Shown one piece after another: positions 17,510 through 25,064 of a DNA stretch of 64,000 nucleotides; position 1 is the first letter of the stretch; each line of letters starts with the position of its first letter. The notes beneath the pieces were generated by a model. It worked only from the letters and a program-made list of their open reading frames with translations, ran no database searches and was not told where the DNA came from. Where the stretch lies: assembly GCA_963682005.1 (NCBI GenBank), contig OY820914.1:1736001-1800000 (forward strand). Direction: 5' to 3'. Made by a program: the position numbers and the translations under genes. The stretch is from CAIYUC01 sp963682005. Its GTDB lineage: Bacteria > Bacteroidota > Bacteroidia > Bacteroidales > FEN-979.

Positions 17510-18312
17510 ATATCGGGTTCAACGGTTACGTTGGTTAGAATATTCCAATCGTTATCAATTTGTAGATCTTTGGTTTTTGGACCTTTTGTGTTCAACAACA
17601 ATGGAAAGGATTTTGTATCATGAAGAAATTTTTTCAAGGGCTTAACCAAATCCGATTGCTCCAATACGTTTTCCAATAAGAACCCCAGGCGCTGAACCAC
17701 TGAAATAATATTGTATGATTTTGAACAATCCCGGAGTGCATTTGGTTTGATCTGGTCTGATAATTCCTGTAAAACAGTTGAGATTCTATTAAATCCCCCA
17801 ACACGATCCTGGTAGAATACCAAATCTAAGGCCGTTAACTCTGGAGAAGAGATTTTCAGATATCCTGCTTCCGTTTTCTGATCAATGACAAAACGTTTGT
17901 CCCAGCTCTGTTTCTTACAAAAGTTAATTTTTATTGAATAACTGGCAATGGGTAGAATAGTCGGAGGGACAGTGATTATAAAATGTTCCTGCGGTTGCTG
18001 GTGCCCTGCTCCATAATAAGATGCTGCATTGAGAAGACCTACATAATAATCCCTGTCCATGAAGTTCATCAGGTCCGGGATAAAGAATGACGGGGGAATA
18101 ATCCCTGTGGCACTGTATTCCGGTGGAACAATTACATAAAACTCTTTCCGCACCTGAGCTATTTTATTTTTTTTTCTGAGTCGATTTACAGATTGTCTTA
18201 TTGCTTCAGGTGAGAACGGGAATCGATTTTTTACGTCACTCAATGTAAAGGAATACTTTCCATTGGAACGAAGTTCATCTATAAAGTCTTCCAGATAATT
18301 ATAATTCTGCAT
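17506..18312 (-). CDS. AbiEi-family antitoxin
   Basis: 268 residues. The N-terminal winged helix (about 15-60: FTLSDVKNRFPFSPEAIRQS and RLRKKNKIAQVRKEFYVIVP) is typical of AbiEi. It is followed by YYVGLLNAASYYGAGHQQPQ, diagnostic of the AbiEi C-terminal domain, and by PELTALDLV. The family binds inverted repeats at its own promoter and counters the partner nucleotidyltransferase. It overlaps the toxin start by 4 bp (ATGA). The frame is intact even though the toxin is broken. An 11-bp inverted repeat lies 32 bp upstream. Confidence 0.85.
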   Translation of the reverse strand: MQNYNYLEDFIDELRSNGKYSFTLSDVKNRFPFSPEAIRQSVNRLRKKNKIAQVRKEFYVIVPPEYSATGIIPPSFFIPDLMNFMDRDYYVGLLNAASYYGAGHQQPQEHFIITVPPTILPIASYSIKINFCKKQSWDKRFVIDQKTEAGYLKISSPELTALDLVFYQDRVGGFNRISTVLQELSDQIKPNALRDCSKSYNIISVVQRLGFLLENVLEQSDLVKPLKKFLHDTKSFPLLLNTKGPKTKDLQIDNDWNILTNVTVEPDI

Positions 18313-18343
18313 TTTTCTTTTAAGTTCTTTTAAGTGATCAGGA

Positions 18344-18374
18344 GCGAAACGTATTACAATGTGATACGTTTCGC
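18344..18374. promoter_or_regulatory. Inverted-repeat operator of the second AbiE locus
   Basis: GCGAAACGTAT and ATACGTTTCGC are perfect 11-bp arms separated by 9 bp, just upstream of the AbiEi start at 18,312. They are the probable autorepression site. Confidence 0.6.
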
Positions 18375-18444
18375 GCTTACAAACTTAACAAATATTTTAA
18401 CATAAATCATTAGCAAACAACTGTTTTTTAACAATTTCACGAAT

Positions 18445-18711
18445 TCATTCCTTCGTTTTTTTCTTTTGGGACCTCCTTGATTTCTTAACCTCCATTGGAA
18501 TACTATTCCATGTTCTCTCCATCTCCAGCTTTTTAAACTCTTCGGAGATCTTCACGTACTTGTTAAAAACACTGTCCTTTTTGTGGCCGGTAATCTCCTT
18601 GATGGTCTTGGTATTCATCCCAAGCATGATACTGTTAGTGATGAATGTCTTGCGGGCAGTGTGATTCGTGATCAATTTATATTTGGGCTCCGAATGCTCC
18701 CGGGAAACAAG
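18445..18711 (-). pseudogene. Tyrosine recombinase C-terminal fragment
   Basis: The open frame begins at the junction near 18,711 (LVSREHSEPKYKLITNHTAR) and ends at 18,445. It contains HTARKTF (catalytic His and Arg of box II), EITGHKKDSVF (His) and NKYVKI (nucleophile Tyr). About 88 of the normal 300-400 residues remain, so it is not functional. The remaining part is close to recombinases of Bacteroidota integrative elements and to the shorter remnant at 11,886. It abuts an AbiEi-like fragment on the opposite strand. Confidence 0.75.
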
Positions 18712-18896
18712 ACGACTTTACGAATTGGAAAATGATACCATTAAGAAATGGTAAAACATGGTGGGGTGGTGATGAAGTTAATGACAATATTGTACCCCCC
18801 TTATTAGTCTACGCAGATTTGATTAATGCGAATGATAAACGATGTCATGAAACGGCAATAAAGATTTATGAGCAACTCATCCAACCAAACATATAA
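18711..18896 (+). pseudogene. C-terminal remnant of an AbiEi-like antitoxin
   Basis: The frame from 18,711 reads DDFTNWKMIPL, then IVPPLLVYADLINANDKRCH and ETAIKIYEQLI to a TAA at 18,896. This parallels the end of the intact antitoxin at 9,908-10,933 (PPILIYADLM...ETAQKIYDKYI). The N-terminal four fifths are missing, replaced by the recombinase fragment. Confidence 0.7.
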
Positions 18897-18978
18897 GGAT
18901 TTAGCTGTACCTTTTTTCAACAAAGTTTTTCAGATTGTTGATGAGGCCTTAACCAAATTAGAACTCTTCATTAATTAG
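18868..18978 (+). pseudogene. N-terminal remnant of the partner nucleotidyltransferase
   Basis: From the ATG at 18,868, overlapping the antitoxin remnant by 29 bp, the frame reads MSNSSNQTYKDLAVPFFNKV, then FQIVDEALTKLE and stops at 18,978 before any catalytic motif. This mirrors the overlap seen in the intact locus at 9.1-10.9 kb, so the two loci are related. Only 36 codons survive. Confidence 0.55.
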
Positions 18979-19020
18979 TTTTTATAAATTCCTTTTCAAA
19001 GTCCGCGTTTTGAAAGTCAA

Positions 19021-19944
19021 TTAATTTGTTGTTTTTTGCAAAGTTCCGACAGCATCACCTAAAATCCGAGCCCCCACTTCTTTGAGAATCTCTTTTGTGA
19101 TTCCAAAGGAAGTTAACAAACCATACTGGCAAGTATGGTAAGCTTCATCTAAATCTTCATCACGTTGGAGTAGTGCAGATAATCCAATACCAGCATTTCC
19201 CGCTAAACTTTTCCATTCATCACGAAAACATTGTTTTAACGCTTCACCCCACTCATACCCCCATTCCCTGAAATCACGGTTGTATTTCTCTTGTTCTAAA
19301 TACCCAATTGCTAATACACGACCAAGATCTTTGTTGCTTCGCTTTATATCACGCCCGGCAAAAGCGGTGCTTATCCGTTCTGGTTTAATTTGAGGATGTT
19401 CCAGTAAATTTGCCAAAGCCATCATTTTTGGTTGGGCGTAGTATATTCCTAAATCATCAATTTTATTTGGTTTAAATGCAGTGATTGCAAGAAATCGAAA
19501 TGAAGGCAATCCATAGTGGTCTTCGTCAATAACTATTCTTGTCCATATTTTACCTTTATTCGTTGAAGATTCTGGTTCTGTGAGAAACTCAACAAACCAG
19601 GAATTTTCCTCATTGGGATCAATATCAGGAGGATAAAGTCGGATTGCAGGAAGTTCATCTACTGGCGTATTTTGAGTACCCGCGTTCTGGTGTGGTCCAT
19701 TTCTTCCTGGTTGCCATCCGGCATCTAATAATTGTTTCGTGATCAGTTGACCTTTTTCGACCGCAACCTTAAATGGTTTTAAAAGACAATCAATATCCTT
19801 GGTCCGCACGATCATATTTTGATCATCACCCAAATAAGCATAAGCAGCTGCAAGACTTCCTATAATCACTATGTTTTCACCGCATTCTGAGGGGAGTGCA
19901 CCAGCTACTTTCCGGATCACCTCAATGGGTTTTATCTCTTTCAT
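19021..19944 (-). CDS. Nucleotidyltransferase-fold toxin candidate
   Basis: 307 residues. The N-terminal third has the nucleotidyltransferase signature IVIIGSLAAAYAYLG (G29-S30) followed by VRTKDIDCLL (D50, D52). The remainder includes SFRFLAITAFKP and MALANLLEHPQ, helical and unlike classical AbiEii. The start overlaps the stop of the upstream regulator-like gene by 4 bp, a typical coupled antitoxin-toxin arrangement. The gene looks intact and is likely a distinct branch of the nucleotidyltransferase toxins. Confidence 0.65.
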   Translation of the reverse strand: MKEIKPIEVIRKVAGALPSECGENIVIIGSLAAAYAYLGDDQNMIVRTKDIDCLLKPFKVAVEKGQLITKQLLDAGWQPGRNGPHQNAGTQNTPVDELPAIRLYPPDIDPNEENSWFVEFLTEPESSTNKGKIWTRIVIDEDHYGLPSFRFLAITAFKPNKIDDLGIYYAQPKMMALANLLEHPQIKPERISTAFAGRDIKRSNKDLGRVLAIGYLEQEKYNRDFREWGYEWGEALKQCFRDEWKSLAGNAGIGLSALLQRDEDLDEAYHTCQYGLLTSFGITKEILKEVGARILGDAVGTLQKTTN

Positions 19945-20984
19945 CGATTCACTTGTTCTTTACAATGTTCAAGAAGATCAGAAAAGGGTGATTCCAATCT
20001 GGCTTCATGTAAATCCAAAAGGCATTCAACTTCATCCGCAATGTTGAATTTTTCCCCCTGACTAAATAATGATTCGGAGCGGGTAAGATTATGCACTACG
20101 ACTTGTGGTAACGTACCGCGTTCTATTTTCTTTAAACCCGGATCTAATTCCCTGATTAATGTTTCAATTTTAGAAGAATCCCATTTAAGAACAGTAAGGT
20201 CTATTCGATGGATGCCAACTAAATCAATTCCGGGCAAGTAGTATCGGGCACCAATGATACCTCCAAATGCGATATCATTTTCATGCCTTTCCTGCACTCT
20301 TTTTATCAGATCTTCCATAGATTTAGGCCGGTAAGCCCAATAACCAAAAACTAATCTTGTCTCGTCACTCATTGTGATTAACTTGAGCCAATTACGCTGT
20401 GGAAATGATTTAAGTTCAACACTGCGGTCAGAGTAACGTATCAGATAATCATCCAGCTTATTAATTGTTGCGGCAACTGTTGGGTATGAATAACCTGAAA
20501 GCTGTTCCAGCTTGCTCAATTGTAATGAGCCTGATCGCCGGAACCAATGCACCAGTAAAATCCGAAGAATCTCAAAAAGGGCATCTTTCTTATGATAAAC
20601 ATTTTCAAATATATCTTTACTTAATTTTTCGCGAATCTCAACCAGGGCATCAATCTCATCATTATTAAGTTCGCCAAATTTATCAATGATCGAGCCCTTG
20701 GCAAAAACCACCATACGCAACCTTTTTAGGATAGATGGTTGAAATAGATGATACAGAGATTGCCATTCATCCCATAACCGGGATTTACTAATTTTTGTCC
20801 CATCTATGATAAATACACAAGTATGATCTGGGAATTCAGATAGAATCTTTGCGAGAGATAAAATTGTGGATTGAACTAATCTTAAGTCATTCACCCGGGC
20901 CTTATATTCGAATATTGATTTATCCAATAAGGCATCTGCCATATGATTATTCTTCAGTCTGACACTATAACGAATGCTTTTCAT
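19941..20984 (-). CDS. AbiEi-like regulator/antitoxin with extra N-terminal domain
   Basis: 347 residues. A winged-helix segment (about 170-215: LQLSKLEQLSGYSYPTVAAT then INKLDDYLI) is followed by the effector part (SFPQRNWLKLI, RPKSMEDLIKRV). The first 130 residues form an additional alpha/beta domain (TCVFIIDGTKISKSRLWDEW) that I do not recognise and that classical AbiEi lacks. Upstream are three 10-bp direct repeats with 19-bp period (21,008-21,055), likely its operator. Assignment to the AbiEi class is by gene order, overlap and the winged helix. Confidence 0.55.
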   Translation of the reverse strand: MKSIRYSVRLKNNHMADALLDKSIFEYKARVNDLRLVQSTILSLAKILSEFPDHTCVFIIDGTKISKSRLWDEWQSLYHLFQPSILKRLRMVVFAKGSIIDKFGELNNDEIDALVEIREKLSKDIFENVYHKKDALFEILRILLVHWFRRSGSLQLSKLEQLSGYSYPTVAATINKLDDYLIRYSDRSVELKSFPQRNWLKLITMSDETRLVFGYWAYRPKSMEDLIKRVQERHENDIAFGGIIGARYYLPGIDLVGIHRIDLTVLKWDSSKIETLIRELDPGLKKIERGTLPQVVVHNLTRSESLFSQGEKFNIADEVECLLDLHEARLESPFSDLLEHCKEQVNR

Positions 20985-21007
20985 GATACAAAGATACAGC
21001 GATAATA

Positions 21008-21055
21008 TTAAAGTTGCAACTAAACTTTAAAGTCGCGCTTAATATTTAAAGTCGC
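21008..21055. promoter_or_regulatory. Three TTAAAGTYGC direct repeats with 19-bp period
   Basis: TTAAAGTTGC (21,008-21,017), TTAAAGTCGC (21,027-21,036) and TTAAAGTCGC (21,046-21,055) start exactly 19 bp apart, immediately upstream of the regulator start at 20,984. Direct repeats close to two helical turns suggest cooperative binding on one DNA face. Confidence 0.6.
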
Positions 21056-21209
21056 ATATAAATTGTTAAGGAATAAATGACCGTTGCACAGATCATGAAA
21101 TGTTCTTTGACGGACCCCACAAATCATTAAATTTGGCACGTAAAACAGGTATTTGTATAAAGGCGGTAACCCTGACTTTTTGTGTGACCCGTCTCAAATA
21201 ATACATAAA

Positions 21210-22634
21210 CCTGATTAATTCATTAGAAACATTTTCTTCAACAAAAACTTCGATTTGGGCGTGATATTTTCAATTTTTTGAAACAACCCGTCGAAAAAGG
21301 CCCTTCGTCGATCATTCACTGACATCACTAAAGTCGTTTTTCTGCTATGTCTGACAAGGTAACTCGCTATTGCAATGCATTGGAACTTCAGGGTTGCCAA
21401 AGTCGGATCATGCTTGGAATTTATCAAAGCGATCTTGTATAGACTCATCAGATTATACGCTACACATACCCAGCGAAAGGCTGCTTCGGTGGCACCAAAA
21501 TCTTCACAGCAAAAACCGTCAAGGCCGTAACTCTCTTTCAGTTCTCTGATTTGAGTTTCAGCTTCGGCCCTATGGCGGTAGAGTTCCCAGATAAGGGGAT
21601 CGGCCAGTTCCAGATTCGTTACGAACGCCGAATAGAGGTAGTTGGAAAACTCATCGTATTCCTCAAACAAAGACTTGCCGCCGCAGTTTTGATATTTGCT
21701 TTTGCTTTTTCGGACAACCACTACCCTGCGGGCATGATCCCAACCCGTTAACTTGCATTCAATGGAACACATGTCTATTCCGTCGGAATACGAAACCCAG
21801 CTATCCGCTTCGAAGATGTTCCGGACCAAGCCTGCATACATTTTTGCTGCAACAATATACTTCAGTTCGTTTTCCTCGAGAATGTCCAACGTTGTTTCAC
21901 TAAAGAAGCCACTGTCTGCTCTGACCAATCCTATGTTCGATTTGTCCAGGGTTTTAAGCAACATCGTGATAAAATCTTTGATGTCTGTACTGCTGACGCT
22001 GTCGCCAGTGCGCATCCATGACTGTATTACCATTTTGGCTTCATCTGCAAAAGCGATTAAAGGATGATGAGAACCACGACCTGGCTTTCTTGGATTATAG
22101 CCCACTTCAACACCTTCCTGATTGCCGTAACGGGTAATGACAGTAGAATCGATATCCACTGTGTGGTATTTTACCTTGAGTTTGGTAAACCACCAACGGT
22201 TAAGTTCGATAAAAACCTCATCGTTTAACTCGACATCAAACTTTTTAAAAAATCGGCTAAACGTGCTTTCACTTGCCATTCCTTTAGACCAACCAAACAT
22301 CTCGCTGACTACTTTATCGTGTCTAAGCAGTCCGGCATGGGCCAAACGGCGTGCTCCAAGGATAACACTGACCAGAAAACCTTCGATGATATCCACGGGA
22401 TCATATCCCCTGTTAGAGCCTGGCTGAGGCAATGGTAACGAGGAGATCACGTCCTGAAGTCCGCTGTTCTGATAGAAGTTCTTTACGGTTGTCAGACCTC
22501 CGAATGGAGTGATCGGGCGATCGGTGTACCTGATGTCAAAATCTGCATCCATCGGGTGTTAGTTGAAATGAACGGTGAAGTTAGTGAAATCAGGCATAAG
22601 AGAAAAATGTTGTATTTTTATTGAATAGATCAGG
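21210..22634 (-). mobile_element. IS1380-family element, copy 4 (1,425 bp)
   Basis: Flanked by the exact 5-bp duplication ATAAA (21,205-21,209 and 22,635-22,639). Its right end lies only 16 bp before the ATG of the alcohol dehydrogenase gene. The insertion must have separated that gene from its original promoter. Outer-end sequence is of the copy 3 type. Confidence 0.92.
21215..22552 (-). CDS. IS1380-family DDE transposase, copy 4
   Basis: 445 residues, intact; same as copy 3 except Asp in YGLDGFCCED. It is transcribed away from the neighbouring alcohol dehydrogenase. Confidence 0.92.
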   Translation of the reverse strand: MDADFDIRYTDRPITPFGGLTTVKNFYQNSGLQDVISSLPLPQPGSNRGYDPVDIIEGFLVSVILGARRLAHAGLLRHDKVVSEMFGWSKGMASESTFSRFFKKFDVELNDEVFIELNRWWFTKLKVKYHTVDIDSTVITRYGNQEGVEVGYNPRKPGRGSHHPLIAFADEAKMVIQSWMRTGDSVSSTDIKDFITMLLKTLDKSNIGLVRADSGFFSETTLDILEENELKYIVAAKMYAGLVRNIFEADSWVSYSDGIDMCSIECKLTGWDHARRVVVVRKSKSKYQNCGGKSLFEEYDEFSNYLYSAFVTNLELADPLIWELYRHRAEAETQIRELKESYGLDGFCCEDFGATEAAFRWVCVAYNLMSLYKIALINSKHDPTLATLKFQCIAIASYLVRHSRKTTLVMSVNDRRRAFFDGLFQKIENITPKSKFLLKKMFLMN

Positions 22635-22650
22635 ATAAAACATAAAAGCT

Positions 22651-23799
22651 ATGAAAGCATTCACGTATTACAATCCAACCCGGATTGAATTTGGTTTTGG
22701 CAAAGAAGAGAAAATCGGGAAGTACATTTCCGAATATGGAGTTTCAAACGTATTAATCGTTTATGGCTCGGAAAGAATAAAGAAGAACGGCCTTTTCGAT
22801 ACGGTGGCCAGGTCGCTTTCCGGTCATGGAATACGCTTTGAATCATTAGGGGGTGTGCAAAGCAACCCTTTATTAAGCAAAGTGTATGAGGGAATAAAAC
22901 TGGCCAAAGAAAAAAACTGTGAAGCGGTCCTTGCTGTCGGAGGAGGTTCTGTGCTTGATTCGGTAAAGGCGATTGCCGCAGGTGCCACTTATGATGGCGA
23001 TGTCTGGGATTTCTTTATCTACAAAGCTGTTCCGAACAAAGCATTAAGGATTTTCGATATCATGACACTGGCTGCAACCGGCAGCGAGATGAACAACTTT
23101 GCCGTTGTTACCAAAGACGAAACAAAAGAAAAATTCAGCCTGGCCGGTGCCGGCACTTATCCGACTGTTTCAGTGATAAACCCGGCGTTACAGTCTTCCG
23201 TTTCCAAAGAATATCTGGCCTATTCAGCCGCCGATATTTTTGCGCACAGCCTGGATATGTACTTGTCAGCTGCCTATTTGCCTGAATATATTGCCGGTTA
23301 TGTTGAGAATATTCTGAAAACGGTTATCAGAACTACTGAGATCTTACTTGCAGATCCCACCAATCTTGAAGCACGGGGAGAATTCGCCTGGGCCGCAACC
23401 CAGGCATTGAATTTCACAACTTTTTGCGGTGTAGAGAAAAATCGCTACGACACGCATTTTCTTGAGCATACCCTCTCGGCAGAATACAACATTCCACATG
23501 GTGCCGGTTTGTCCATACTGATGCCTGCATGGATGAAATGGCAAAAGGATATGTTGCCCGGGCGTTTCGAGCGGTTTGCCAAAAATATTTTTGGTGTCGA
23601 AGGGGCTGATGCCGGTATTGAGGGATTGAAAAACTGGTATATAAAAATCGGAACCCCGGTGACATTAACAGAAGGGAATATTCCGGAAAAAGATATTCCC
23701 GTTCTCGTTGATAAATTATCAGTGGTTGCAAAACTGTGGAGAGCGGAAGCTCTTTATACCAGGGAGATGATAACAACCGTTCTGGAAAATGCAAAATAG
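22651..23799 (+). CDS. Iron-containing alcohol dehydrogenase (YqhD/BdhA-like)
   Basis: 382 residues, full family length. N-terminal dinucleotide-binding part with VGGGSVLDSVKAIA (97-109). Metal ligands by family alignment are D195, H199, H269 and H283 (ADIFAHS; THFLEHTLSAEYNIPHG). The family reduces aldehydes to alcohols or the reverse with NAD(P)H in the cytoplasm, often for aldehyde detoxification or fermentation. The preference for NADPH as in YqhD is plausible but not shown. IS1380 copy 4 ends 16 bp upstream, so transcription must start inside the element or just at the junction. The frame is intact. Confidence 0.88.
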   Translation: MKAFTYYNPTRIEFGFGKEEKIGKYISEYGVSNVLIVYGSERIKKNGLFDTVARSLSGHGIRFESLGGVQSNPLLSKVYEGIKLAKEKNCEAVLAVGGGSVLDSVKAIAAGATYDGDVWDFFIYKAVPNKALRIFDIMTLAATGSEMNNFAVVTKDETKEKFSLAGAGTYPTVSVINPALQSSVSKEYLAYSAADIFAHSLDMYLSAAYLPEYIAGYVENILKTVIRTTEILLADPTNLEARGEFAWAATQALNFTTFCGVEKNRYDTHFLEHTLSAEYNIPHGAGLSILMPAWMKWQKDMLPGRFERFAKNIFGVEGADAGIEGLKNWYIKIGTPVTLTEGNIPEKDIPVLVDKLSVVAKLWRAEALYTREMITTVLENAK

Positions 23800-23929
23800 G
23801 ATCAGCTTATCAATCTGACATTGTTGAACCGATTTAAATAAGATGGGCCATCACTGAAATGCGTACCTGGCTTTTAGATTTATTCAGAGATTCCGCTTTC
23901 CCCAACTTTTTTTGGCAACCACCCATAGA

Positions 23930-24157
23930 AAGTTGGCAAAGAAAGGTCTCCGCCTTAGGGTTTGAGGCGGGGTACCCACTCTCCATACCCACCCCTTTTA
24001 TCCCCTCCCTACCAGTAGGGAGGGGAAGACCCCGAGTACTCGGGGTCGGGGTGGGTACAATGGGACGAACGGCTTGTCTGGCTTAGGAATCGAGCCGTAA
24101 GTGGGTCCGATAGCTATCGGACGCCGAAAACTTAAGTACGCATTATTGCGATGAACC
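23930..24157. repeat. Dispersed GC-rich hairpin repeat, copy A
   Basis: Contains the inverted pair CCCTCCCTACC/AGTAGGGAGGG (24,001-24,026), the perfect palindrome GACCCCGAGTACTCGGGGTC (24,028-24,047) and TCCGATAGCTATCGGA. It shares long stretches, in reverse orientation, with copies at 38.8-39.1 kb and 43.1-45.1 kb: GGGTGGGTA...CGAACGGCTTG...GGAATCGAGCCG. Its last 27 bp (24,131-24,157) match 38,721-38,747 at 26 of 27 positions. Short open frames across it are not real genes. Confidence 0.75.
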
Positions 24158-24180
24158 AAAAGGATTTGAGCGAAAACATA

Positions 24181-24762
24181 ATGAAAACAATGAAAATTTC
24201 TCTGCCACCGAAAACGTTATTACTGCCATCGCCGGTGCTCATTATTGGAACATATGGTTCGGATGGTAAGCCCAATATGATGAATGCCGCATGGGGCGGG
24301 ATCGCATCAAGCAAGCCCCCTTGTATCAGTGTGTCGCTCAGGGAGGCCACACTCAGCTTTCACAACATCAAACAAGCCGGGGCATTTACCGTAAATATTC
24401 CCTCTGAAAAGTATCTTAAGGAGGCCGATTTTGTCGGCATGGTTTCCGGTAAAGAATACGACAAATTCAAAGCGACCGGCCTCACCCCAGAAAGGAGTAA
24501 ATTGGTTAATGCTCCAATCGTAAAAGAATTTCCCTATACCCTGGAATGCAAGCTGGTCAGGGAGATTGATCTTGGCTCCCACACGATGTTCTTTGGTGAA
24601 ATTGTCGGAATGGTTGCCGATAGCGAGGTTCTGAATCCGAAACAACTGCCCGACATCGAGAAGGTACGACCCATGATGTGGGGGTCATTCGGCAGCATGG
24701 CGTACTATACTGTCGGTGAAAAACTAGGTGATGCGTTTTCCGTTGGAAACGAATTGAAATAA
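24181..24762 (+). CDS. Flavin reductase-like (FMN-binding split barrel) protein
   Basis: About 193 residues of the flavin reductase-like/flavoredoxin family: PSPVLIIGTYGSDGKPNMMN at the N-terminus, then AWGGIASSKPPCISVSLR, HNIKQAGAFTVNIPSE and the C-terminal PMMWGSFGSMAYYTVGE. Such proteins bind FMN and act as flavin reductases or redox proteins in the cytoplasm. The frame is open from an ATG at 24,151, but that codon lies inside the dispersed repeat (matched at 38,721-38,747). I therefore favour the ATG at 24,181. It is convergent with nothing and probably monocistronic. Confidence 0.85.
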   Translation: MKTMKISLPPKTLLLPSPVLIIGTYGSDGKPNMMNAAWGGIASSKPPCISVSLREATLSFHNIKQAGAFTVNIPSEKYLKEADFVGMVSGKEYDKFKATGLTPERSKLVNAPIVKEFPYTLECKLVREIDLGSHTMFFGEIVGMVADSEVLNPKQLPDIEKVRPMMWGSFGSMAYYTVGEKLGDAFSVGNELK

Positions 24763-25064
24763 AAATGAGTTATTAAGTTACAATCCTTCAATTCTCCCAA
24801 TAAAATCAATCACTTTATTTTACGTTTAAGCCTTTACCATTCCGCCTTAGAATTTTACAGACCTCTTTTTTTCTCATTTTTTCCCTGCATCCTAAATCAA
24901 TATTAATCCAACTTCTTTGTTTTTCATCTAAGCCTAATTATTTTCTGATATTTGCAATGGAAATATCTACGATTAAGTAATTTTGAATCTAGATCAAATC
25001 TTGGATGAGTTCATAAATAATTCAACGGAGTACCTGATCAATTTCCTCCCCAAACCAATGATTT
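24763..25064. other. Intergenic region without recognised content
   Basis: About 300 bp of AT-rich sequence before the T9SS propeller gene. I see no remnant, repeat or strong promoter box. Confidence 0.35.

Noticed and set aside
23859..24086. A 75-codon open frame across the repeat near 24.0 kb
   Set aside because: It consists of the dispersed hairpin repeat; the matching region at 38.8-39.1 kb encodes an unrelated peptide in another orientation.
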